Part shown: piece by piece, positions 16,223 through 25,020 of the stretch
Layout: each line of letters opens with the position of its first letter
Position numbering within the stretch: position 1 is the first letter of the stretch
From: Gammaproteobacteria bacterium
GTDB lineage: Bacteria > Pseudomonadota > Gammaproteobacteria > Pseudomonadales > Pseudohongiellaceae
Assembly: GCA_030645995.1 (NCBI GenBank)
Contig: JAUSMU010000344.1
Span: forward strand, 1 to 33,994
Reading direction: 5' to 3'
Length of the DNA stretch: 33,994 bases
Notes under the pieces: model-generated
The model's input: the letters and a program-made list of their open reading frames with translations, nothing else
Databases searched by the model: none
Told to the model about the DNA's origin: nothing
Translations under genes and position numbers: made by a program

Positions 16223-17274
16223 TTCGAGTTATGTTGGTAGACGATTCTCCAATCATGCTGCATGTCCTGCAACGCATGCTGTCCCGCTCACCTGAAATCC
16301 AGGTAGTGGGTACCGCCGCCAACGGCAGGGAGGCGCTCGACTTGTTGCCGGATTTGAACCCCGATGTGATCTGCACCGATCTGCACATGCCGGTGATGGA
16401 TGGGCTGGAATTCACCCGCGCGGTGATGGACGAGTATCCGCGTCCGATCCTGGTAGTGAGCGTGTCGGTGGAGCCGGGTTCGCCTAATATTTTTCGGCTG
16501 CTCGAAGCGGGCGCGGTGGATATTCTGCCCAAGCCTTGCGACATCCTCGGCTCCAATCTGGACAAGCCGGCCAGCGAGCTGGCCAGCAAGATACGCATCC
16601 TGGCCGGGGTGCGGGTGTTCCGCCGCCGCAACAATGGGCGTGGCACCCTTGCCGCCACCACTGCTCCCAAGCCTGCCGCAATACCGCGCCCGCAAGTTCC
16701 GCCGCGCATCGTGGTGATCGGAGCTTCCACCGGCGGACCGCAGGCCTTGCGCGAAATTCTGGGGAGCCTGTCCGCCAGATTTTCGCTGCCGGTGGTATGT
16801 GTCCAGCATATCGGCAGCAGCTTTCTGTCCGAGTTGGTGATGTGGCTGGGCAAAATCTGTCCGCTGCCGGTGCGCAAGGCAGCGCACGGCGAGACACCGC
16901 AGGCGGGCGTGATTTATTTCGCGCCAGAGGATGCTCATCTGGAACTGGATGAAGGGGGGTGCTTCGCACTTTCCCTGGCAACGCCCTTCGACGGCCACCG
17001 TCCATCGGTGACCGTCACGATGCGCGCGGCTGCACGCTGTTTCGGCGCTGGCACTGTGGGCGTGCTGCTGACGGGGATGGGGCGCGACGGCGCCGACGGC
17101 ATGGCGAATATCGCAGCAGCGGGTGGCATTACCATCGCGCAAGACGAGGCCAGCAGCACGGTGTACGGCATGCCCAGGCAGGCGGTGGAACTGGGTGTAG
17201 TGCAACACATTCTGCCGCTGGAACAGATTGCACCGACGCTGAAAACGATTGCGGAATCCGGAGTGAATTACTAA
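16219..17274 (+). CDS. cheB: CheB receptor methylesterase/glutamine deamidase
   Basis: The protein has 351 residues, of normal length for CheB. REC domain about 1-125 with the acidic pair in VDDS, phospho-acceptor D54 in CTDLHMPVMDG and the Lys in LPKP; linker about 130-160; CheB catalytic domain about 163-345. The catalytic triad is visible as S170 (GASTGGPQ), H197 (CVQHIGSSF) and D290 (GMGRDGADGM). Phosphorylated by CheA, it removes methyl groups from the receptor and opposes CheR. The ATG overlaps the cheA stop by 4 bases (ATGA), so the two are translationally coupled. Confidence 0.95.
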   Translation: MIRVMLVDDSPIMLHVLQRMLSRSPEIQVVGTAANGREALDLLPDLNPDVICTDLHMPVMDGLEFTRAVMDEYPRPILVVSVSVEPGSPNIFRLLEAGAVDILPKPCDILGSNLDKPASELASKIRILAGVRVFRRRNNGRGTLAATTAPKPAAIPRPQVPPRIVVIGASTGGPQALREILGSLSARFSLPVVCVQHIGSSFLSELVMWLGKICPLPVRKAAHGETPQAGVIYFAPEDAHLELDEGGCFALSLATPFDGHRPSVTVTMRAAARCFGAGTVGVLLTGMGRDGADGMANIAAAGGITIAQDEASSTVYGMPRQAVELGVVQHILPLEQIAPTLKTIAESGVNY

Positions 17275-17288
17275 ATCGGGAGCACGGA

Positions 17289-18482
17289 ATGGAAAATAAA
17301 AACGAATTGAGGTCTGAACCTAAATCGCGGAGTACAGACGCTACTCCGCAACCCCCAATCCCCCATTCTCATTCGGAAATCCTGATCGTTGAGGACAGCG
17401 CGGTAGAGGCCGAGATGCTGCGCCGCATCCTTGTTCGGGCAGGTTACCGGGTAACGTTGGCGACGAACGGCAAGGAAGGGTTGCAAGCCTTGCGCGAGCA
17501 TCCCTGTGCGCTAGTGATAAGTGACGTCCAGATGCCGCTGATGGACGGCTATGAGCTGTGCCGCACAATCAAGTTCGACGAAAACCTGTGGAGCACCCCG
17601 GTGGTTTTGGTCACGATGCTGTCTGAACCGAAAGACATCATCATGGCGCTCGATGTCGGCGCCGACGGCTATGTTACCAAGCCCTATGTCGAGGACATGC
17701 TGCTGGGCCGCGTCCGTTCCCTGCTGGCCAACCCGCCGCGCAGAAAGCTTGCTGAAGAGCGGCGAAAAATACATGTGGAATACGGGGGGGAGAAGCACAG
17801 CATCTCCGTCGATAGCCCGCAGATGGTGAACCTGCTGCTCTCGGTGTACGAGAACACCCTGACCCTGAATCAGGAGTTGATGCTCATTCAGAATCAGCTC
17901 AATGTTCTCAACGAAAGCCTGGATGACCAAGTGCGCTCACGCACTGCAGCCTTGCAGGAGAGCGAGCAGAAGTTCCGCACCGCCACAGATACGATACTTG
18001 ACGCCTTTATCATTATTGATGGGGGCGTACAGGGCACGATAACGTGGTGGAATTCTGCTGCCGAAGCGATGTTCGGCTACAGCAAACAGGAGGCGGCCGG
18101 ACGGGCACTGCATGAGCTCATTGTGCCACCTCGCTTCCGTGAGGAGGCGCGACACGGCTTGGAGCATTTCAACCAAACCGGGGAGGGTACCGCGATCAAC
18201 AAAACCGTGGAGTTGGTTGCGTTACACAAAAATGGCACGGAATTCCCCATCGAGCTTTCCCTGTCCGCCATGCAGCGCAACGGGAAGTGGCAGGCCATCG
18301 GCATTGTTCGCGACATCACCGAGCGCAAGCTGGTTGAATCCCAGCTAAACGAACAACTCGATGAACTGCGCCGCTGGCACGAAGCTACTTTGGGGCGGGA
18401 GGTGCGCACCCTTGAACTCAAGCGCGAGGTGAACGAACTGCTGGTTCAGGCCGGGCAGCAGCCACGTTACACCAGTGTGTAA
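17289..18482 (+). CDS. Response regulator REC-coiled coil-PAS without effector domain
   Basis: The protein has 397 residues from the ATG at 17289, 14 bases after cheB. A Pro/Ser-rich N-terminal tail (1-28) is partly encoded by the cluster repeat. REC is about 29-150 with D79 in ISDVQMPLMDG, Thr in LVTM and Lys in VTKPY. A helical segment is about 160-225 (NQELMLIQNQLNVLNESLDDQVRSR), PAS about 228-335 (SEQKFRTATDTILDAFIIIDG to GIVRDITERK), and a helical C-terminal tail ends LKREVNELLVQAGQQPRYTSV (long tail, partly quoted here). No kinase, GGDEF, EAL or DNA-binding domain follows. It may be a phosphate sink, an adaptor, or a PAS-sensing partner of the next kinase. Confidence 0.88.
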   Translation: MENKNELRSEPKSRSTDATPQPPIPHSHSEILIVEDSAVEAEMLRRILVRAGYRVTLATNGKEGLQALREHPCALVISDVQMPLMDGYELCRTIKFDENLWSTPVVLVTMLSEPKDIIMALDVGADGYVTKPYVEDMLLGRVRSLLANPPRRKLAEERRKIHVEYGGEKHSISVDSPQMVNLLLSVYENTLTLNQELMLIQNQLNVLNESLDDQVRSRTAALQESEQKFRTATDTILDAFIIIDGGVQGTITWWNSAAEAMFGYSKQEAAGRALHELIVPPRFREEARHGLEHFNQTGEGTAINKTVELVALHKNGTEFPIELSLSAMQRNGKWQAIGIVRDITERKLVESQLNEQLDELRRWHEATLGREVRTLELKREVNELLVQAGQQPRYTSV

Positions 18483-18487
18483 ATCAA

Positions 18488-18510
18488 GTGCGGAATGCGG
18501 AAGCAGCATT
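18488..18510. repeat. Short copy of the cluster repeat before the hybrid kinase gene
   Basis: AGTGCGGAATGCGGAAGCAGCATTCC is the same GCGGAATGCGG family with a partial inverted copy. It fills the 60-base gap between the REC-PAS gene and the kinase ATG. Confidence 0.5.
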
Positions 18511-18542
18511 CCACAAGCCGCGTTCCACAGGGTGAACAAAAC

Positions 18543-21500
18543 ATGAAAAGCCATAAGTCATCGGGATTAACGCTCACACTCCTGACTATCATCTTCGCGG
18601 TGGCTGCGGTGGTGTTCGGCGCCGAGCTGTTGTTCATGATGCTTCTCCACAAGCTTCTTATGCCCATGTTCGAGCTCCCGGGTTTGGCCTGGGGCGTCAT
18701 CGACGCCGTCACGATGGCCACAACCGTCGCTCCGCTGCTCTATTTTCTGGTGTTCCGGAAAATACACGAGAGCGAGGAGCGCTTCCGGCAGATCAATACC
18801 GCTGCCCAGGATGCGATTGTTATCGTCAACGAACAGGCTCTGATTACCGACTGGAATCCCGCCGCGCAAAAAATATTCCAGTACAGCCGCGAAGAAGCAC
18901 TGGGGCAGAAGATGCATCGGCTGATCGCACCGCCCCGCTACCATGAGGACGCGGCGCGCGGTTTCGCCCGCTTTGAAGAGACCGGAGGCGGCCCGTTGAT
19001 CGGCAAGACAAGCGAGGTCGTGGCGCGGCGCAAAGACGGCAGCGAATTCCCTGTCGAACTCTCCATTTCGGTGGTCAAATTGAAAGACCGCTGGCATGCC
19101 GTCGGAGTCATCCGCGACATCACCGAGCGCAAGCAGGCAGAAAAAAGGCTGTATGTAAGTGAACAGAAATTTATGCGGCTTTTTATGGAGGCTCCCCTTG
19201 CCTTGGGTGTTGCCGACAAGGATGGCGCCATCGTTCTTTTCAACAAGAAATTTACCACACTCTTCGGCTATACCGTTGAGGACGTGCCGACGCTGGAGGA
19301 ATGGTGGCTGAAGGCCTATCCGGATGAAATTTACCGTCGCCAGGTTCTGGATAACTGGAACGGTGCGTTGGCTAAAGCGGTAAAGGGCGGAACGGATGTC
19401 GAACCCGATGAATACACCGTGACCTGCAGAGATGGTACGCAGCGCATCGTCATCATCGGGAGGAGCCCCTTCGAGGGCGGTGTCCTTGCGATATTCAACG
19501 ACGTCACCGAACGCAAGCTGACGGAGGATACGCTGCGCGAAAGCGAGGAGCGTTATCGCTCCCTGTTTGAAAACATACCGCAAGGCTATGCGCATTGCCG
19601 GATGCTGTTCGAGCAGGATGCGCCGCTGGATTTTATTTATCTCAATGTCAATGGCGCATTCGGAAAAATAACCGGGCTGAAGGATGTGGTCGGGAAAAAG
19701 GTCACCGACGTCATTTCGGGCATTCGCGCATCGAACCCGGAGTTGTTTGAAATCTATGGCCGGGTAGCCTTGACCGGTCAGCCGGAAAGATTCGAGACCT
19801 ATTTGGAGGCGTTTGGGCTCTGGCTTTCCATTACCGCCTATAGCCCGCGCAAGGAATATTTTGTCGCCGTATTCGACGACATCACCGGGCGCAAGCAGCA
19901 CGAGAAGGAAGCGCAGGAGTTGCTCAAGGTTGCCACCCAATCGCGCCAGGTCATGCTGGGGATGATCGAGGACCAGAGGCGGACGGATGAGGCTCTGCGC
20001 CAGCTCAACGCAGAACTGGAAGAAAAAGTAAAAACGCGCACCGCCGATATGGAGAAAGCCCGGCTTGAAGCCGAACAGGCCAATCAGGCCAAGTCATCCT
20101 TCCTCGCCGCGATGAGCCACGAGATACGCACCCCGATGAACGGCGTGATTGGCATGGTCGACGTGCTGCATCAGAGCAGCCTGCAAGGTTTCCAGGTGGA
20201 GATGGTCGACCTGATCCGCGAATCGGCGTATTCCCTGTTGGACATCATCAACGACATTCTCGACTTCTCCAAGATCGAGGCCCACAAGCTGGAGATCGAA
20301 TACGTGCCCACGCGGGTGCCCGATGTGGTGGAAAGTATTTGCGGGATGCTGGACGGCATGGCCATGAAGAAAGGGGTAGAACTTACGCTGTTCACCGATC
20401 CGGCGATCCCTGCGGAAGTCATGGGCGATAGGCTGCGCCTGCGCCAGGTGCTGGTCAACCTCGCCAACAACGCCATCAAGTTTTCCGGCGGGCAACAGCG
20501 GCCGGGGCGAGTATCGGTGCGCGCCGTGTTGACTGAAAATAGTTCACATTTCATAACCGTTCGCCCTGAGCCTGATGAAACGACCAGCCATTTGACTGAG
20601 ATCGCAAGCGAGCAAGTCGCTGGTTATGTCGAAGGGTTGGGTGCTACGACAGGCTCGCCACGAACGGTTGAGGGAAATTTGGAACAGGTCACGCTGGAGT
20701 TGCGCATAATCGACAACGGCATCGGCATGGATGAAAAAACAGTGGCGGGGCTGTTCACCCCGTTCACTCAGGCCGATATCTCCACTACCCGGCGTTTTGG
20801 CGGTACCGGGCTGGGGCTGTCCATCGCCCACCATCTGGTGGAGCTGATGGGAGGAAAGATCACAGTGCAAAGTGAACTGGGCAAAGGCTCTACCTTTACC
20901 GTGCATCTGCCGCTCGTGTTGCCGGAGGTAGGTCGGGATTCATCCCGACATGATGATGGCGTCGGGTTGAATCCCGACCTGCAAGGACTGCCCTGTCTGG
21001 TAGTGGGCGGAACGGAAAGTCTGGCTGCTGATATGTCTGCTTATCTCACGCACGCTGGGGCAGTGGTTGAGCATGCAGTGAATCTGGCGACCGCCGGAGA
21101 ACGGGTTGGCACGCTGTCGCCGGGTATATGGGTGTGGGTCATCGACGCCGACGATGAGCGGCTATCGCCTGACGAACTGCGCGCCGTCGTCCGCGCCCAC
21201 CCGGAACAGGAAACCCGCTTCGTCGTCATCGGGCGTGGACCGCGCCGGAAGCCGCGTGTGGAGGATGCCGATCTAGTGTCGGTAGATGGCAATGTGCTCA
21301 CCCGTGGAACTCTGCTCAAGGCGGTGGGCATCGCCGCAGGGCGGGTTCAGATAGAAAAGGAAACACCGCTGTCCGGCAAGAGTGAGGCGGAATTCAGCCC
21401 GCCCTCGCGCGACGATGCCTTGCGCCAAGGCCGGCTGATCCTCGTGGCCGAGGACAACGAGACCAACCAGAAGGTGATCCTGCGCCAACTCGCATTGCTC

Positions 21501-22214
21501 GGGTTTGTGGCAGATATCGCCGCTAACGGTCGCATTGCACTGGAACGCTGGCAGAAGGGCCATTACGCGCTGCTACTCAGCGACCTGCACATGCCGGAGA
21601 TGGACGGCTATGAACTGACCTCAGCCATCCGCGCCGCAGAGCAGGGTGTACGGCACATCCCAATCCTGGCACTGACCGCCAACGCCCTCAAGGGCGAGGC
21701 CGAGCACTGCCGTGCGGTCGGCATGGACGATTATATGAGCAAGCCGGTACAGCTCGCAGACCTGAAAGCGATGTTGGAAAAATGGATGCTGGTTGCCGCT
21801 GAAGCTGCGCCGGTTGAATCCGGTAGCCCGCATGATAATGCGGGGAATATCCCCGGAATTCATCCGGACGACATTGCTCCGACCGCCGCTCCAGTTGATG
21901 TGAACGTACTCAAAGCTCTGGTGGGCGATGACGAGGAAATCATTCGCGACTTCCTGCAGGACTTCCACATCAGCGCAGAAAAAATAGCAGCGGAGCTGCG
22001 CGCTGCCTGTGCGTCGGTAAAGACAGCGGAAGCAGGTGCGTTGGCGCACAAACTCAAGTCCTCGGCCCGTTCGGTGGGTGCGCTGACGCTGGGCGATCTG
22101 TGCGCCGCAATTGAGCAGGCGGGCAAGGCGGGCGACATGGCAACACTGACGGCACTGTTGCCAGGGTTCGAGCAGGAGCTGGCGAGCGTTGAGAGTTTTC
22201 TTGAGGGGTATTGA
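18543..22214 (+). CDS. Membrane hybrid histidine kinase: PAS x3, HisKA, HATPase, pseudo-REC, REC, HPt
   Basis: The protein has 1223 residues from the ATG at 18543 (AGGGTG about 8 bases upstream); the in-frame ATG at 18495 precedes it inside repeat sequence. Two TM helices (about 9-38, 50-72) with a short loop, so there is no large periplasmic sensor. PAS about 76-200, 204-325 and 328-455; coiled coil about 460-510; HisKA with H526 in [14 protein letters not shown]-binding domain about 620-800 ([30 protein letters not shown]); a REC-like domain about 810-930 without a clear phospho-Asp; REC about 960-1080 with D1014 in [10 protein letters not shown]; HPt about 1115-1215 with H1169 in [10 protein letters not shown]. 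This is a complete internal His-Asp-His relay. Likely acceptors are the REC domains of the adjacent genes. Two repeats are inserted in frame (about 665-713 and 797-813). Confidence 0.93.
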   Translation: MKSHKSSGLTLTLLTIIFAVAAVVFGAELLFMMLLHKLLMPMFELPGLAWGVIDAVTMATTVAPLLYFLVFRKIHESEERFRQINTAAQDAIVIVNEQALITDWNPAAQKIFQYSREEALGQKMHRLIAPPRYHEDAARGFARFEETGGGPLIGKTSEVVARRKDGSEFPVELSISVVKLKDRWHAVGVIRDITERKQAEKRLYVSEQKFMRLFMEAPLALGVADKDGAIVLFNKKFTTLFGYTVEDVPTLEEWWLKAYPDEIYRRQVLDNWNGALAKAVKGGTDVEPDEYTVTCRDGTQRIVIIGRSPFEGGVLAIFNDVTERKLTEDTLRESEERYRSLFENIPQGYAHCRMLFEQDAPLDFIYLNVNGAFGKITGLKDVVGKKVTDVISGIRASNPELFEIYGRVALTGQPERFETYLEAFGLWLSITAYSPRKEYFVAVFDDITGRKQHEKEAQELLKVATQSRQVMLGMIEDQRRTDEALRQLNAELEEKVKTRTADMEKARLEAEQANQAKSSFLAAMSHEIRTPMNGVIGMVDVLHQSSLQGFQVEMVDLIRESAYSLLDIINDILDFSKIEAHKLEIEYVPTRVPDVVESICGMLDGMAMKKGVELTLFTDPAIPAEVMGDRLRLRQVLVNLANNAIKFSGGQQRPGRVSVRAVLTENSSHFITVRPEPDETTSHLTEIASEQVAGYVEGLGATTGSPRTVEGNLEQVTLELRIIDNGIGMDEKTVAGLFTPFTQADISTTRRFGGTGLGLSIAHHLVELMGGKITVQSELGKGSTFTVHLPLVLPEVGRDSSRHDDGVGLNPDLQGLPCLVVGGTESLAADMSAYLTHAGAVVEHAVNLATAGERVGTLSPGIWVWVIDADDERLSPDELRAVVRAHPEQETRFVVIGRGPRRKPRVEDADLVSVDGNVLTRGTLLKAVGIAAGRVQIEKETPLSGKSEAEFSPPSRDDALRQGRLILVAEDNETNQKVILRQLALLGFVADIAANGRIALERWQKGHYALLLSDLHMPEMDGYELTSAIRAAEQGVRHIPILALTANALKGEAEHCRAVGMDDYMSKPVQLADLKAMLEKWMLVAAEAAPVESGSPHDNAGNIPGIHPDDIAPTAAPVDVNVLKALVGDDEEIIRDFLQDFHISAEKIAAELRAACASVKTAEAGALAHKLKSSARSVGALTLGDLCAAIEQAGKAGDMATLTALLPGFEQELASVESFLEGY
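20555..20669. repeat. Inverted repeat inserted in frame in the kinase ATP-binding domain
   Basis: AACCGTTCGCCCTGAGCCTG (20555-20574) pairs with CAGGCTCGCCACGAACGGTT (20650-20669) over 16 of 20 bases. The ends resemble the widespread CGTTCGCCCTGAGCCTGTCG repeat. The segment encodes about 48 extra residues between the N box and the G1 box, with no stop in this frame. Confidence 0.7.
20931..20979. repeat. Double palindrome between HATPase and pseudo-REC coding regions
   Basis: GGTCGGGATTCA (20931-20942) and TGAATCCCGACC (20968-20979) are perfect 12-base inverted repeats. Each half is also palindromic by itself (GTCGGGATTCATCCCGAC; GTCGGG-TTGAAT-CCCGAC). It encodes a linker [17 protein letters not shown]. 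Confidence 0.75.
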
Positions 22215-22302
22215 GATGCAAACTTGGTTTCTGACCGGTCGGAACATTACGTTGGGCGGATGATGCCGTGTATTAAATAACGAATTATGGGAAGTTGCTG
22301 TT

Positions 22303-23511
22303 ATGGAGAATAAATCCGCAATTAATATTCTGGTGCTCGATGACGAGTCCTTCATGCTCAAGCTGCTCGGGCGCATGCTGGCAAACCTGGGATACACAGC
22401 AGTTTCCACTTGTGACAACGGACACGCGGCACTGGCGTTGTTCGATAGGCCGAACGACTCCCCCAACCTGATCCTGCTGGACCTCAACATGCCGGAAATG
22501 GACGGGCTTGAATTCGTACGCCACCTGGTTGAGCGGCACTATATCGGCAGCCTGCTCCTGGTCAGCGGCGAAGACGAACGCATGCAGCAGGCCGCCGAAA
22601 AACTGGCCAGAGCGCATAAAATCACCGTGCTGGGGCATCTGCATAAACCCGCCTCGGCGCAAGGCCTGGCGGAGCTGATCGGGAAATGGGCTGCGCCATC
22701 GAAAAATGAGCCGCGTGCACAAAGGAAAGTTTACGGTGCGGACGAGTTGCGCGCGGCCATCGCCAACGGGGAGCTGGTTAACTATTATCAGCCAAAGGTG
22801 AGGGCGGATAGCGGTCGCGTGATGGGGGTGGAAACGCTGGTGCGCTGGCGTCATCCTCAGGACGGCATGGTGTTCCCCGACCAGTTCATCAGCGTGGCGG
22901 AAGCGCACGGCCTGATCGATAACCTGACCCGTGCGGTGCTGACCAATGCGCTGGCTCAGGCCAAGCTCTGGCAGAATGCCGGGCTGACGCTGATTGTGGC
23001 CGTCAACTTGTCGATGGACAATCTGGCCTCGCCGGATTTTGCGGATTTTGTTGTAGGGCTTGCGGCCAAGGCGGGTGTGCTGCCGCAGACGATGGCATTG
23101 GAAGTGACGGAATCTCGCCTGATGGAAGACTTGCGTATCCCGCTTGAGATTCTGACCCGGCTGCGCCTGAAACGCTTCCTGCTTTCAATCGATGATTTTG
23201 GTACTGGCAATTCTTCCATGGCGCAGTTGCGCGACCTGCCCTTCGATGAGCTCAAGATCGACCAGAGTTTTGTGCATGGCGCATGGAACAACGAAAAGTT
23301 GCGGGCGATGTTCGATTCCAGCCTCGGCCTGACAAAACAACTCGGGATGGAGTCTGTAGCGGAAGGGGTCGAAGACCAGGCCGATTGGGATTTCGTGCGC
23401 CAAAGGGGTTGCGATATTGCCCAAGGTTATTTCGTCGCCAGGCCGATGCCCGCCGCCGATCTGCCTGCATGGATACAGTCCTGGCAAAGGGGCTTTGCTG
23501 CTTCCAACTGA
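22303..23511 (+). CDS. REC-EAL response regulator, c-di-GMP phosphodiesterase
   Basis: The protein has 402 residues. REC about 7-125: acidic pair in LVLDDES, phospho-acceptor D60 in LLDLNMPEMDG, Ser in LLVSGED, Lys in GHLHKP. EAL about 142-392: VETLVRW (E177, an ETL variant of EAL), Asn in VAVNLSM, Glu in LEVTES, D297-D298 in DDFGTG, Lys in LKIDQSF, Glu in AEGVED and Gln in AQGYFVARP. All metal and catalytic positions I can check are kept, so it should hydrolyse c-di-GMP to pGpG, gated by phosphorylation. It holds the place that the REC-GGDEF protein WspR has in Wsp clusters. An 88-base gap from the kinase gene carries no promoter I trust; a GGAAG ribosome site precedes the ATG. Confidence 0.93.
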   Translation: MENKSAINILVLDDESFMLKLLGRMLANLGYTAVSTCDNGHAALALFDRPNDSPNLILLDLNMPEMDGLEFVRHLVERHYIGSLLLVSGEDERMQQAAEKLARAHKITVLGHLHKPASAQGLAELIGKWAAPSKNEPRAQRKVYGADELRAAIANGELVNYYQPKVRADSGRVMGVETLVRWRHPQDGMVFPDQFISVAEAHGLIDNLTRAVLTNALAQAKLWQNAGLTLIVAVNLSMDNLASPDFADFVVGLAAKAGVLPQTMALEVTESRLMEDLRIPLEILTRLRLKRFLLSIDDFGTGNSSMAQLRDLPFDELKIDQSFVHGAWNNEKLRAMFDSSLGLTKQLGMESVAEGVEDQADWDFVRQRGCDIAQGYFVARPMPAADLPAWIQSWQRGFAASN

Positions 23512-23533
23512 CGCAGTTCACACTGGATCAATC

Positions 23534-24946
23534 ATGAACGACGCAGCACTGCTCGACGAACTGGCGCAACTGACCGTGCTGCGAAATGGCCTGCGTATTC
23601 GCGGCGATGCGCGTGACCGTTTCGCCAACATACTGCGCGAGCGCGCCGCACACTTGGGCTATTCCTCACTGCAAGACTACCGAACTTTCCTGGTTGGCAA
23701 ACTGGCAGCCGAAGAATGGGAGGAGCTCACCCGCATCTTCACCAGCGGCGAGACATTTTTCTTCCGGGACCACGGCCAGTTCGATCTCATGCGCCTGCAC
23801 CTGTTGCCCGAATTGATTGCCGTGCATCGTAGTGACAAAATCCTGCGCCTGTGGAGCGCGGGTTGCGCCAGCGGTGAGGAGGTTTATTCTCTGGCGATGC
23901 TGATGGACATGCTGCTGCCGCTGCCGCAGCATGGTGGCTGGGATATCCGGATCTTCGGCACGGACATCGACTCGGCGGCGATCGCCAAGGCGCGGCGCGG
24001 GCGTTATGGGAAGTGGTCGTTTCGCATGATTCCTCCGGCATTGCAGCAGCGTTATTTCCACCTTGAAGGCAACGAGTGGATATTGGATGAACGCATCCGC
24101 AGCATGGTGACGCTCCGCGTTTCCAATCTCGTTGATGAACCGTTTCCGGATTCTGCTTCAGAGCTGCACGACATGGATCTGATTCTGTGCCGCAATGTGT
24201 TCATCTACTTCGACCCCGCTGCCGTGTCTGCAGTCGCAGCAAAGCTTGCAGCGACGCTGCACGAAGGAGGCTACCTCCTGACTGCGCACACCGAACTCAT
24301 CGGTCACACGGTGCAGGGACTGGAGTCCAGATTATTTGCCGATGGTGTGGGGTATAAGCGAGTTTCCTATCAATCTGTCATAGCGCCCCCCGCGTCGCCG
24401 CCTTCGATTAGCGTAGCCGCCGGGGCATGGCGAGCACCTCTCGTGGCGAGGTCTTCGGTCAGTATTGCTAACAAGGCATCATCCGCTACAGTACAAACCG
24501 CGCATCCGGCACCCATGGCTCCCAGCGATGAGGCGCTGCTCAAGGAAGCGCGGGTACATGCCGACTGCGGCGCGTTCGATAAGGCAGAACAAATGTGCCA
24601 TAAGGCATTGGTCGCTAATCCGCTTGCGTCCGCCCCATATTTTTTGTTGGCACAATTGGCCCAGATCAAGGGGGATTTTGAGCTGGCCAAGGAGTGTTTG
24701 GATAAAGCCATCTATCTCGATCCACGCTTCGTGGCTGCATATCTGGAACTGGCGGCACTCTGTGAGCGCGTCGGAAATATGGCGCGCGCGCAGACTTTGC
24801 GGTGCGCCGCTTTGGATATCATCCGCACCATGCAGAACGACGAAGTAATCGAGCAGTATGAAACGACGGTGGGAGATTTGGTGAAATGGCTCGCGCAATG
24901 TGAGCGTGAACCAGCAGAAGTGCACCCAAAGGAATTGAAATCATGA
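23534..24946 (+). CDS. cheR: CheR-type methyltransferase with C-terminal TPR repeats
   Basis: The protein has 470 residues from the ATG at 23534, 22 bases after the EAL gene; longer in-frame starts would lie inside that gene. CheR helical domain about 8-75, SAM-binding domain about 78-275 with TSGETFFFRD, LWSAGCASGEEVYSLAM, GTDIDSAAIAKAR and LILCRNVFIYFD. A Ser/Ala/Pro-rich linker about 285-330 leads to about three TPR units about 332-430 (EARVHADCGAFDKAEQMCHK, APYFLLAQLAQIKGDFELAK, AAYLELAALCERVGNMARAQ). It methylates receptor glutamates with S-adenosylmethionine. The CheR-TPR layout is that of WspC. The MCP lacks a CheR-binding pentapeptide, so the TPRs may do the docking. Its stop overlaps a further ATG (ATGA). 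Confidence 0.94.
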   Translation: MNDAALLDELAQLTVLRNGLRIRGDARDRFANILRERAAHLGYSSLQDYRTFLVGKLAAEEWEELTRIFTSGETFFFRDHGQFDLMRLHLLPELIAVHRSDKILRLWSAGCASGEEVYSLAMLMDMLLPLPQHGGWDIRIFGTDIDSAAIAKARRGRYGKWSFRMIPPALQQRYFHLEGNEWILDERIRSMVTLRVSNLVDEPFPDSASELHDMDLILCRNVFIYFDPAAVSAVAAKLAATLHEGGYLLTAHTELIGHTVQGLESRLFADGVGYKRVSYQSVIAPPASPPSISVAAGAWRAPLVARSSVSIANKASSATVQTAHPAPMAPSDEALLKEARVHADCGAFDKAEQMCHKALVANPLASAPYFLLAQLAQIKGDFELAKECLDKAIYLDPRFVAAYLELAALCERVGNMARAQTLRCAALDIIRTMQNDEVIEQYETTVGDLVKWLAQCEREPAEVHPKELKS

Positions 24947-24984
24947 GTTCAAGTTTTCTTGATTACGTTATTTGCTATAACTGA
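24943..24984 (+). pseudogene. First 13 codons of a truncated ninth operon gene
   Basis: ATG at 24943 overlaps the cheR stop in the ATGA arrangement used for cheA-cheB. The frame reads MSSSFLDYVICYN and ends at TGA 24982-24984, 37 bases before the stop codon of the converging Hsp20 gene. The overlap suggests a translationally coupled gene whose body was lost when the block joined the flanking chromosome. The peptide is too short to classify. A chance ATGA is the alternative. Confidence 0.4.
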
Positions 24985-25020
24985 CGAACATGAAGCTACT
25001 GGCCGCAATAAAAAAGACCA

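Noticed and set aside
18567-19940. 457-codon minus-strand ORF
   Set aside because: Antisense to the PAS domains of the hybrid kinase; no signal or motif.
11861-20979. CRISPR-like reading of the many short repeats
   Set aside because: The units are irregular in spacing and orientation, lie within coding frames and have no uniform spacers or cas genes nearby.
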